Assembly (NCBI RefSeq): GCF_001649575.2 | Contig: NC_051451.1 | Coordinates: 27,831,184-27,895,183 of the forward strand | Reading direction: 5' to 3' | Source of the DNA: Kryptolebias marmoratus | Taxonomy: Eukaryota; Chordata; Actinopteri; Cyprinodontiformes; Rivulidae | DNA length: 64,000 nt | Shown here: one piece after another, positions 49,601 through 61,600 of the stretch | Numbering within the stretch: the stretch's first letter is position 1 | Layout of the letters: the number at the start of each line of letters is the position of its first letter | The notes under the pieces: generated by a model | Database searches by the model: none | The model's input: only the letters and a program-made list of their open reading frames with translations | What the model was told of the DNA's origin: nothing | Made by a program: the position numbers and the translations under genes

Positions 49601-52600
49601 TCAAATGAACACATCTTCTGCACAACCAAGACAAAAACAGCAAGAAAAGAAAAGCTAAATTCAATCCTGCATGCACAGAATGGAAATAATGTCCAAACAT
49701 GAGTTCATGATCAAAAGAAAGGATTGAAAATATCAAACCCACTGGTCAGGAAATGAAAAGAATAAAAATCAGAAAACATGACACCATGGAAGTTCTGATG
49801 TTCAGCTTTAGTTTTAGATTTTCTCCTTTTTTAGCAGCAGAAGTTCAAAGAAGGAAAGATTCTTTGTTTGGGAAACTAAATGACAGTTTGAACATTAAAT
49901 CTCAGTAATCAGCTTTTATATTTCAGATTCATTTAGAGGTTTATGTTTTCTGCAGGTGTTTCAGTGGAATCTCACTGGGCTGCGACTGTTTGAGGGTAGC
50001 TGGATTTAAAATTTAATGTTTCGACCAGCAAGCCGCTCTGTACCACCCCCCCGCCCCCCGCCCTCGTTTATGATCTGATCTGCTGCAGGATCCCGTGAAG
50101 AAAGGATGAGGAAGACAGGAAGACAGGAAGCCGGTTGATTTTTATTACAGAAGAAGCGTTGAGGCAGGAAACCCCGGGGACGAGGCAGAATCTATCAGGA
50201 AGTATCAGAGATGTTCTTCTCCAACCCAGAAAACACGAAGCTGACAAAGTCCCACCATCCTGACAGAAACTGATCTTACTTTAACCTAAAACCAAAAACC
50301 TCTTCCTCATCCTGAGCCTGACTGGAGGCTGAAGGACCTCGGAGTCCTGATCATCTGCAGCTGGAGGAGATGATCCTGAGCTCCATCACCGTGGATGGAA
50401 CCTAAACATGCTTCAGCCTCTAAATCATCTCCACCTTTTAGCTCCTGAACTGAACTAAGAAGACCGTCAAGATCTGAAGAAGACATCGAACCCTGAAGAA
50501 GGTCTGCAGAGAAACTGTGGTCTTGAACCTTTGGTAGCCAGAAGGTCCAAAGGAGACTCGTCACCATCGCTCAGAGAGCCACGGCTGTAATCTGGTTGAA
50601 CCTCTGCTTTTTAATCCCAGTTCATCTTGTTTTTAACCTGGATGAGAGGACAGCAGGACCACCACACGCCTCTGCTGTCCTCCTGACGAGGACATCTCAG
50701 GAGACCACAACACAGAACAGCTTTGGGCAGATCTGGACCAGTTTCTCAATAATTACTCATCTCCAGTGGAGGTTTTAGACGTTCAGACTGCAGTCTTGGA
50801 GGATTTTTGTCCCAAGCAGGAGTCAAAACCCAAACTGAGACAAGTTGGAGACAAACACGCTCAAAACTTAAGGACTGTGAGTCTCTGTGACTCTACGAAC
50901 ATTTTGAGACGATCTGGAGACTCCGCCGCCAACAGTTGCAACTCAGTGAGATCCTGGTTTAATGTCTGTACAGATCTGTATCTATAAATCTGTTACCAGA
51001 AGCTTCCTGAACCTCCTACAGTCACTGAAGTGTTTCGATGAGTTTTTGGGGGACTGAACTCATTCAGGGTGAAATGAAAGGGCTCTGAACTTAAACACAC
51101 CACACAGACTGGAAATGGAAGGTGGCGGCGTCACTTTGTGGAGGAAAAGGTGGAGACTGGGTCGAGACAGATGAGTGACCACAGAGGGGAGAGGGTGACA
51201 GAGGTGAAGGGATGGAAATAGCAACCTCTGTGCCGAGCTGCCAGGAGGTTCCCGTTGGCGTCCAAGCCGCCCTGCTCGCTACCCAGGTGGTTGGTGCCGC
51301 CACCTTCCTCGTGACTCAGCTTCTCCAGGACCTCCAGGGAGGAGAGGCGCTGGGGGATGAGGGGTCTGAGCTCTGGGGACAGGCTGCAGGGCCGCTGGGG
51401 GCCTCTGGTCACCCTGGTGGCTAACAGCGTCCTTCGGGTTTGCTGGGATTGCAGGTTCTTGCGTAACCGGAAAGGAGCCGGCCCAATGAGGAAGAGGTTT
51501 CCGGGAGGCATGGTCTTCTTCTCTGGCGCTGGCGGCTTCTCCTGATGCGACGTAGCCTGCTGCCGCTCATGCCGCAGGATGGTGGTGAAGCGGGTGTAGG
51601 AGGCTGGGCAGGAGCCTTTGCATTTGCTGGGTTTGAGGAGGTGCTGATGGTTCAGGTGGTGCAGGAGGTGGTGGTGGTGGTGGTGGAAATGGTGGTTCGG
51701 GGGAGTCTTTGGTTCATGTTGGTGGATGAAGATCTGCTCCACCTCAGCCTCGGTGGTGCAGGGGGACTCCTCCTCAGGTTCACGCTCTGGGACCGGGACC
51801 TCCACCCTGGAGGGTTTGTGTTCTGCCTCCACCAGGGAGCAGACGTCTGTCTGCGTGCTGTCGCCAACCAGCAGGGACTCGGCGGACACGGCGGACGCCA
51901 TGTAGGGACGGGCGGGACCGTGGCTGGGACTGTGCAGAGTGGGCAAAGAGGAAGAGCGGTTCGGAGCCGGGACGGCCCTCTGAATGATTGTCTCAAACTC
52001 GCTGACCCGCGACAACACGTTGTCCCGTGGAACGTGACCGTCCGCCTCCGACCTCTCGCCGTCGGCCTTCACGCTCTCAAACAGGGAGGCCAGGCTGCGG
52101 ACGCTGCCATGGGGGCTGCAGCCCACGGAGCTGGGCCGCCGGATGTGATGCATGCTCCGGTACAGGCTGGAAAACTCCGAAATGCTCCTCCTGATCGCAG
52201 GGGAATCATCGCTGAGGCCAGGAGCGCCGTCGCCGCCGCAGAGCGACGGTCGCCTGCCGATCTGGTCCCCGGGTCCATCACAGTCCGGCTCACAGGGGCC
52301 CGTGTAGAGGTCCTCGCAGCTGTGCGCCTTCGGGTGTCTGACGCTGCAGTCCTGACTCCTGCCACCGGGTGGCAGCAGCCTGGGCTTGAACTTGGATGGC
52401 AGTATCTGAGGTATGCAGGCTTTGGCAGCAGATAAAGGCTTCTTACTCTTACACTGGTCACCTATCGAATTACCGGCAAGAACCGTTCGACAATTTACAG
52501 AGGAGCAGGGCGAAATAAAACAGCCATTCCCACCTTTATAATCCACTGGCAGGCATGCAGGACAACAGAATAAACAACCAATTAGATTACAATGATCACA

Positions 52601-55600
52601 GCTTTACACACAAACATGGTTAAACAGTTATGCACGTCTCTAAGATTAAAGGAACTCCATGAAAAGAAGCCGACTTGATGCGCCGCGCATCAAGTTCTGA
52701 CAGCGAGGCGCTGCGTGAAGAACGGCAATGGAACCAGGAGAAATGTGCTTGAACAAATGTGATGTGATGTTGGAGGTGTGGAAGGAGCTGGAGCTGCATG
52801 CCTCCTACTTCCTGTCAGCTTTTAAATCTGCTGATTCGGATTAATCAGCTCCTGCAGCCGTCGGAGTTTCCCCCAAAATAACGAACAGAACGGATTAAAA
52901 ATAAAACACTTCCTGGAGGGAATGCATGTCGCCCGCAGATCGTCTCAGGAGCAGAAATCACAAAGTTTTCATCAAACCTGAAAAACAACGAGCGAACGCC
53001 AAGATGAGCGGCCATCTTGGACTAACGCTCTCAGTCGAGATGCTTAAAAAAATTAATTTTTCTAATTTATTTGATCCTCGTTCCACAGGGATCCGGTTCA
53101 GGATCATCACTTTTCTGCACGTTCTAAAAAATAAAGATCTACAGAAATGATGTCTGTTAGCAAAATATCTCCTGAACCAGTGGAAATTCACGTCATGAAC
53201 TAATTAATTTGGCCAACCCAAAATGGCTGCCACAGCCAACTCATGCCTGTAATTCAGCTGGTTTCACAGACTGAGCTGAACCGCGGTGTGGTAGTAGCTG
53301 AGAGTCAGTTTTCAGCTTCCTGTCGGCTGGAAACCAGGATGCTCGTGATGGCGCTGCTTTCCCGCGCCGTGAGACCCGGGAGGACACGCCGAGGCGTTTT
53401 ATTTCTGACACGCAGCGAGAAAACTGTCCCCATCTGACTCCGAGGGACGCCCTGAAGGAGGCTCGGGGTTTCTGAGACAAAGACCTGTGTCCACGTCAAA
53501 GACACGAGACATGAGACGGAGACACGAGACGCGAGACTGAGACACGGGAGGGAGACACAAGATGGAGACACGAGACAGAGAAACAGGACGGAGACACGAG
53601 ATGGAGACACGAGACAGAGACGGAGACGCTTGATGCAGCTCGGGTTCTCCTGTGTTTTGAATCTTTTTCTTTCTGCGTTCTTTGTGATAATTTATTTATT
53701 TATTTAAATGTTTATTTTCTTATTGTTAAACTGTTCAGGCAGTTTGTTTTTGTCCTCTCCTGTCCCGTCCCCCCCCCCCGTCTCCTGTCCCCCCCNNNNN
53801 NNNNNNNNNNNNNNNNNNNNNNNNNNNNNNNNNNNNNNNNNNNNNNNNNNNNNNNNNNNNNNNNNNNNNNNNNNNNNNNNNNNNNNNNNNNNNNNNNNNN
53901 NNNNNNNNNNNNNNNNNNNNNNNNNNNNNNNNNNNNNNNNNNNNNNNNNNNNNNNNNNNNCCCCCGTCTCCCCGTGGACGCAGAGACATTCCCCCCCCGC
54001 CCCCCCCCGACAGCTGACCCCCCCCCCCCCCTGCTGTTTATCTCGGCTTCGCCTGGTCGGCTTTTTGAAGAGCGGAGGTCTGTTTATCTCACTGGTCCCT
54101 CCCCCTCCGTCCACGCCGCCTTCGGCCCCGACACTTCCTGGCTCTGCGGCATCCTGAAGCTCCGCCCCGAAGCTCCGTCCCGAAGCTCCGCCCCAAAGCT
54201 CCGCCCCGAGCTGCCCGGCGACTGCTGCTAAAAGTTGTGAATGACTCTCAGCTACTACCACCAACTCTTAGCTCCAAACCTGCTGAACCGACTGAATGAG
54301 GTCAGCTGGCTGTGGCGGCCATCTTGAATAGAGTTAATGCACGTCCAAGTTTTGTTAAAATCCACCCAGTGGTTCTCGAGATATTTGGCTAAATCTCGCC
54401 CGCCTGTCGCCTTTCTGCAGATCCATCAAATCAAAAGCTGCTGAGGGGGCGGGGCTGTGAATGCTGTGAGGTGATTGGTCGATGCCGAGCGCAATGAAAC
54501 TCTGAACAGAAACACATGAGTCCCTGTGTGGAAACTGAAACGAGCCGACGGCGGCGTCCAGAGAACCGACACACACCTGAAAGCTGCCGCCATCTTACCT
54601 TTGGAGGAGGAGGAGCTGCCATGACGCTTGTTCAGAGCTCGCAGACCCTGTAAGGGAATGTCTCCGCCCTCCAGGACGCTCTTGTAAACGTGTCGGTCGC
54701 ATTCTGCAGCCGAAGGCTCGCTCATGGAGGACCCTCGCTCCGCCTCCACCTTGCTGTGTCCAGATCTGCTCGAGGGGCTGAACCGCAGACGAGAGAAGAA
54801 GTTCAGGAGCTGTTTTAAGACTAGCCGTTAGCTCGTCAGTCCTGTCTGCAACAGGTAAGATGTTTACTGTTAGCTTTAATTTGCCTGGATTGTCTCTTCA
54901 GTGCTCGTGTTTGTTATCGCAGCCCTAGAGGCCGGTCAGGTGCACGTCATCCCTCCATGTGGGAATGTTCAGGGAATATTTATAGAAAAGTGTCCCGCTG
55001 GCCCCCGTGGAATGCTGGGATATCTGCTGCCGCCGGTGTCTTCTCCCAGTATCAGCCTCCCGCCGACACTTTGGCTGCTGCCGCCCGCAGCTATGTGCAG
55101 CCAGATGATTACTGAAATCAGAACCATGTGACGGCTCTGTTTACGACGGAAAACTTTACTTTTTAACTCGGTTGTTTTCCTGTTTTTGTTTTTCTGCACG
55201 CTCGGGGCCGTCACACTTTGAGCTGTTTTAGCTGTTCATATATCAAAGCTTTCGGCTCGTTCAGCTGATGTCTGCTGGGACTTTTTGTTCTTGTAACTTT
55301 TCTACTTTTCAAAATATTTAACTTAGTTTAAAAATATTTTCCCCATAAAAAACACATAAAGATCTCTTTGACTCCTTCAGAAACATTTATCCTCTTTAAA
55401 AACTTCCTGTTTTTGTCTCCTTCTGCAGCTTTTAGCTTCTAGCTAACCTTTTGACACTTTTAGCTATCATTTTGCAACTTTTAGCTTTACCTTACCTCTT
55501 GCTGCTTTTAGCATTTAGCTATCATTTTGATACCTTTTGCTGGTTTTAGCTTCGAGCTATCCTTTCTACCCATTTTAACAAGTCCTTTGCTACATTTGGT

Positions 55601-58600
55601 ACTTTTAGCGTTTTACAGAAAATATAATTTCTCCAGTTGTTCACACAGGACCCCACTTTGAAATGTCTGAAATGTCACTTTAGGAGAAATGAAGCCTCTA
55701 AAACCTCTTTAGGAGCCGAAAACAGGAACTTTTAACCGTGACATTTGGAAAAGTCAACAAGAGGCTCCTTCACGTCTAACAGCTCCCAGAATTCACATCG
55801 AGCTGCAGAAACAAAGTTTCCAAAGAGGAGCGCAGGAAGTGCTTCCCTCAGCTCCTTCGGTTTATTAAACGCTGGCGTTTCCTAAAAACGGCGGTTCCAG
55901 AGTTCATTCGGCTGCGTCTGGACATCAGCTGAAGTTATAAATAATCGAACCGTTTCGGCTTCTGTCAGACTGAAAACACAATCTGCTCTGAAAACTTGGG
56001 ATGATTTTAACTTCAGACCTTTCAAATTAAGAGCGTATCAAAACGCTGGATTTGGGATGAATTGTGGAATACCGAGTCCCTGATGACATGATGACTGGAG
56101 CAGATGGGAGTTTATTTTCACAGGATGGTTACGGAGCCCCGCCCCGAAATTCCTCACATTTTATTACCTTCGCAGAAACAGAAGCTTTTATTTAAAGGCC
56201 TCACATTCCTCCGAGGAATGCTTAACGCCCGCCGCCTTCAGTGACTGAAACAGCATTTTATTTTAAGGAGGACTCTCAGCTACTACCACACCAAACTTCT
56301 GTAAAACTGACTGATAAATCCAACTGTTTTCAAAGCTCAGCTGGCTATGGCGGCCATATTGAATCAGGCTGACTCCAAAAGTCAATCAGCTGAATGATTG
56401 ATCGATCACTTCCTGAGAGTTTCATTAAAATTCGCCCGGCGGTTTGTGATATTTTGCTAACAGAACCGGGTGCGAGCATCTTTCAGGACGGCAGATAACG
56501 GTTTGCAGCCGGGAGACGTCCAGGTTCCCGTCTTTAAATAAATCCCCACAAAGCAGCCGTGTCCTCACCTCCACCCCCCCACAGACAGAGGACACTCTGT
56601 TCTGGTGGCTTTTCGCCTCAATTACGGGATCTCCTCAGGAAGCAGGAGTCCCCCCCCCCTCGCCGCTGTAGTCGGGTGGAGAAGTCTCTGACATTCATCA
56701 TGAAACCAACAACAACAACAACAACAACAATAATAATCTACAGTCTTTAAGCAGAAAGAAGCAGGAAGGAGAAGCTGTGACTTACTACTGCTGCAGACTG
56801 GGGGGTGTTTCCAGGGGGCTGAAGGAGGGGGCGCTCTGCAACAAACCAAACAAAGAAGTCATTGATAGATCCACAGGAAGACCTCCTCCAGCTGAAACCG
56901 GGGCGGCAGCGGTGGCGGCGGCAGTCCCGAGCGGGCCCGGGTTCTGTGCTGCTGGGTCGGGTCGTCTCCTCCGGACGGGGGCTTCAGCATGGAGGGGCGA
57001 GCGTGGGCTCTGACCTGCAGGCAAGTTGGAGAAAACAAGCAGGCGGAGAGGAGGAGGGGTGGGGAGGTGGGCGTGCATCGGTCAGGGGGCACCCGTGAAG
57101 AGGAGGAGGAGGAGGAGGAGGAGGAGGAGGAGGCTCAGCCTATGGGCTGCTGTCTCTGAGTGAACCCACTTCTTTTGTCTGGTGTTGAGTCGCTCTCATT
57201 ACCACCGGACCGGACCGGGACAAATAACCAGCTGGTGGTGCAGGAAGGCCAAATTACACACACACACACGCGCACACACACACACGCGCACACACACGCA
57301 CACACACACACGCACACACACACACACACACTTGTCCAAGTAACCATGAGAGCTCTCTGACAGTGAGGACAGTAAAACAGAATCTTCTGACTCTGCTGTC
57401 TGTTAGCAAAATATCTCCGGAGCCAGTGGACAAACTTTAATAAACTCCCAGAAAACAAACAAACAAACAAACTGGATGTACGTCAGCTAAAAACCACCAA
57501 CATGGTGATGATCTGTTGGTGTGGTAGTAGATGAGAGTTGTTCACAGCACGTCCTCTGACGTTTTTTACCTCCAACCAGAAGATGAGAAGTATTCCTTTA
57601 TTTTACAGAAATGTTCAGTGTTTGTATTCCCTGTCAGGAATATTTGGAGGTAAACACCGACGGGTCGTTCATCCAGGCCGGTTCCGACCCGACTAATTTT
57701 AGCTCGCTGTTTCTGTTGCTTTCTTCTCCTCGGACGTCACGGCAGGTAAAAATATCGGGCGTGACAGGGGCGCTAAGAATAAAAAGCACAAGTGTTGTTT
57801 GCAAATACGATTGCACAATCCCCACCTCAGCCAGCCCGGCTCTGTCGTTAATGCCACGTCCTCCCCGAGTCCTCCGCTTCCCACACCCACCGCCGACCCG
57901 CCGGACCACTGAGCCGGACACGAGGAACGCTCTGAACGCCTCGTTTGCCACAACATGCCTTTCCAGTCGGTTGCCGGGGCAGAATGAGCATTAATAACCC
58001 CTCAGAAGAAGCGCCGATGGAAGCGGGAGCCCAACGCCAGGCTGGCAGCTATTTATAAAACTAAATGTTCCATGGAGACTCTGGAAACACAGCGGTGTCA
58101 CTGAATAATCCAAGGTCCTCCTTGGGCTTCTATCCCTCTCAAATCTCTTATCGGGGGGAAGGAAAGTGTCCTCTGACACCCCGGGCTGTTGGGCTTAGAC
58201 AGGGACGCCATGAGTGGAAAGTAAACAGGAAACCATCATGGAGAGCTTATCTGGAGCGAAGGAATATAATCTGCTTCTGGTTGTTTACAAGACAAATACG
58301 AACATCCTGATATTTCCAGCGTCGGTGTCAGTTTTACAGCTTCGCTCATTAAAGTCAGGATTTTAATGTTTCTGAACCGTTCTTTAATTTTACATCGTAC
58401 AACTTTAAAAGAACAAGTATTGGTTGGACAACAGTGGTTGGGTCAGACATGAGCCTTGTTGTTCTGCTCAGTCGGCCATTTAAAGCCCAAAGTTGACCCA
58501 AATGGACCTAATTGGACCTCTGCTTTAATAAGTAAAGATAAGTAAATAAAACCAATTGTTGTAGAAAGATGTTCAGCCTGGTTGTCTTCATTAATAACTT

Positions 58601-61600
58601 TAGTTTGTACTGAACAGGAAGTTAGGGTTCCTAAAGTTACGTTAGTTGGTGCTAGCTGATGCTAATAGTGGTTAGCATCAGCTAGCACCAACTAATCCAA
58701 GTTAAAAAGATCTAAAAACCAAACACTTTCAAACTGAACTTATTAATAACTCTAATTCAACAAATGAAGTCATTTTAACTCAATTTTCAGGCCAAACATC
58801 GATGATCCTGCTGAGTTAAAACTAACCAGGGTTGGATTCATCATCGTGGACTCAGAGGACCAAGACAGAAGCTCCAAAACCTTCAGGCTGGACTGAAACC
58901 TGCAGCTGTCCACACGGACGAGACAAATGTCTCCTGCAGAAAAGTTTGACGGTCAGATGAGACAAAGATGGAGCTGTTTGGACACAAAGACAAAAAGGAT
59001 GTTTGGAGGAGTCAAGGTGAGGCTTTCAGACCTGAGAACACTGAACCAACTGTTAGGCATGGCGGTGGCAGCATCATGCTGTGGTTCAAAGTGAGGAGGA
59101 CTACCTGCAAAGTCTTCAACTTCAAACCAACAGCTGGACGACAGAAACTTGGACAGTTTGGTCCAACAGGACAAAGATCCCAGCATCAGAGCTGCTCTCT
59201 GATTGGATGAATCATCAGAGCTGCTCTCTGATTGGCTGACATTAAGCTTCTACGATGTACTTGAGCCTGTATTTTGTCTGGATTAGAAAAAATCCACGAT
59301 AAACTCAAACTTGTGGTCAAGTCTTACGTCTTAAGTTGGATGTTGTTTAACCGATTCCCCCTGGAAACAGAACGATTCCAATAAATCATTAAAAGACCAA
59401 ATTTATATAACGTTCATGTCCACGATGAGTGAATGGAAACTTCTGACCACAGCGGAACATAAAAAGGATTAACTATGACACCATAAAACCTTCATCCAGT
59501 TTCTGAAATGAAATGTGGTTTTCAGATGTGAAAACGTCCGATCCTGTTTCTGAACATGAGCAAAGGCTCAAACAGCCGGCCCAGGCTGCCCGGACTCCGC
59601 TACGTCTCCTTCGTAGTGAAAATAGCCATCATGAGTGGTTCATTGTAACACGAAGCCCATTCTTTCCAGCAGCGTCTCTGAGCCGATGTGTTCTCCCTCA
59701 TCGCCCCGACGCTAAATGCTTAAAGGTAAAGGTTAAGTGTATAACAGAGGTTAAATATGAGCGCACAATGAGCTGCCGGGCTTATGGAGCTGACCTCTTT
59801 AGGATGTGTCAGGTGGCGGGGGGAGGTTCGACACATGGAGTCACTCTGTCGCTCGTAGGGTCCAAACGGATCTTCCTGACCAGAGATATGTGAGGAATTC
59901 CAGCTCCAGCTGACTATCTATATCGATGAGCCGGCGCTGTGGCTGGACGTGTTTTCAGGCTCCTGTTGGAGCTCCAGCATGTTGGATCAAACAGGTCAGG
60001 ACTCTGATCGGAGCCAGGTTCCACTCCCTGAGGCAGAGTTTTTCCAAAACAGCCTCGAAAACGTTTCCATCCACAGGGAAACCCAGAAAACGACCCGACA
60101 TCCTGTGTTAGCATCCCCTGAGTTTCAACAAACTTCTTGTTTTTAAAACTTATCTTCAAGTGTATGAACAACCTCGCTCCAAAACATACGAATTTACCAA
60201 GTGGTAAAAAACCAAAATGGCACATAACGGGTCAGTCTCAGCTACCACCACACCAAGTCTAACTCAACATCTGTAAAAGATGGATGGGTTGTAGTTATTT
60301 CTGTGTTTGCTACGGCCACTTGTCACTGGCAGCCATCTTGAATTGAGTCAGCTCCAAAGTAGATCTGGAGATTTTCCCTGAAAGGCCGATTTTGTCCACT
60401 TTTACTGAAATCCTGAATCAATAATGACCAGCTGCTACGAGCTGCTCACCGGTGTCCAAGTGTCCAAGTTCTTCTAAGGGTTGTCAAACGTTTAACATGA
60501 TGACCAGAGAGACACGCTGGTCGACCTCTAACTCTAAACTGGAGATCTTTATCTCCTGAGCCTCTGAGCAACATCTCCCCTCTGCTGGCGACTCCTGATC
60601 CGTCAATCAAACCCCAACGGGCCGGAGCGTCTGGCTGAGCCTTAAGGTCAAATACCGCTCATTCCAGGTGCCGCTCCAGGAGCGACTGACATTAAACAGG
60701 AGCCCCGCAGTCATCGAGCCGAGCTCAGCTGGGACGGAACGGGCCGGACCCGGCCGCCTCCAGGACTAAACCTGCCCGACGTGAAGCAGGAGCGTCTGCG
60801 GTCGAGGACATGACCTCAGGCAGCCACGGAGAATCAGCAGCTGGAGACGATGAACAGCACCGGGTGATGCTTCCTGCCGTACACCGATGGGTGTTTCAGT
60901 AAATACACACCAGATACTGAGGATGGAATCGGACTTTAAAGAGCCTGAGATTAATCCTGGAGCCTGATGTTCTAATCCAGACGTCCAGCTTCGTTAACGA
61001 CGTGACGGACCCTTCTGGACGTAAAAATAAAAACAACAAACACGGAAAAATTCATGGAAAGAGTAAGAAGATCCTCCAACTCCACGACTCCGGTTCAATA
61101 AAGACCCAGCATTCATCGAACGAATGCATGTCGCCCGCCGCCTTCATCCAAGAAATGATGCTGACGCTGTTTTGGTCAAACCTTCAGAATACCCTCAGCT
61201 ACTACCACACCAAGTTTACTGTCGATGCTTCTACGTTTGACTGAGTTGTAGCCATTTTTCTGTTTGCTAAGGTCAAGTAGCTGTGGCAGCCATCATCCAG
61301 TGGCTACCATCTGTGAGGCTCATGAGATATTTTGCTAACAGGGTTCATAGTTTAATCAGACACGACTGAAAGCAGAAAACTGGGAGCAATTACTGAATTA
61401 TTCCACGTTGTTGTCAGTCTTGGGTAACCAGAGCGGGGGAAGTGGGACACACGATGAGTTACGGTGGGAGGAGAAACGGACGCAGTCCTCGGTTCTTTAA
61501 ATTATTATTTCAACATGGATGTTACGACATGCAACGAATGAGAAGAAGCTGTCGCCATGAGGACAGCGACCACTTACCGCTTTGTCAAACTCCATCTCTG

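Noticed and set aside
51545..52435. 296-codon plus-strand frame
   Set aside because: Antisense shadow of the large sorbs1 exon, whose minus frame has splice borders and family motifs.
56880..57020. Possible sorbs1 exon reading [15 protein letters not shown]
   Set aside because: Its only donor (gtcttc) would leave an intron of about 50 bases before exon 56786-56835, and direct splicing from 63388 already keeps phase.
57991..58179. Minus frame with [18 protein letters not shown], considered as a sorbs1 exon
   Set aside because: No acceptor/donor pair in the right phase and no recognisable family match.
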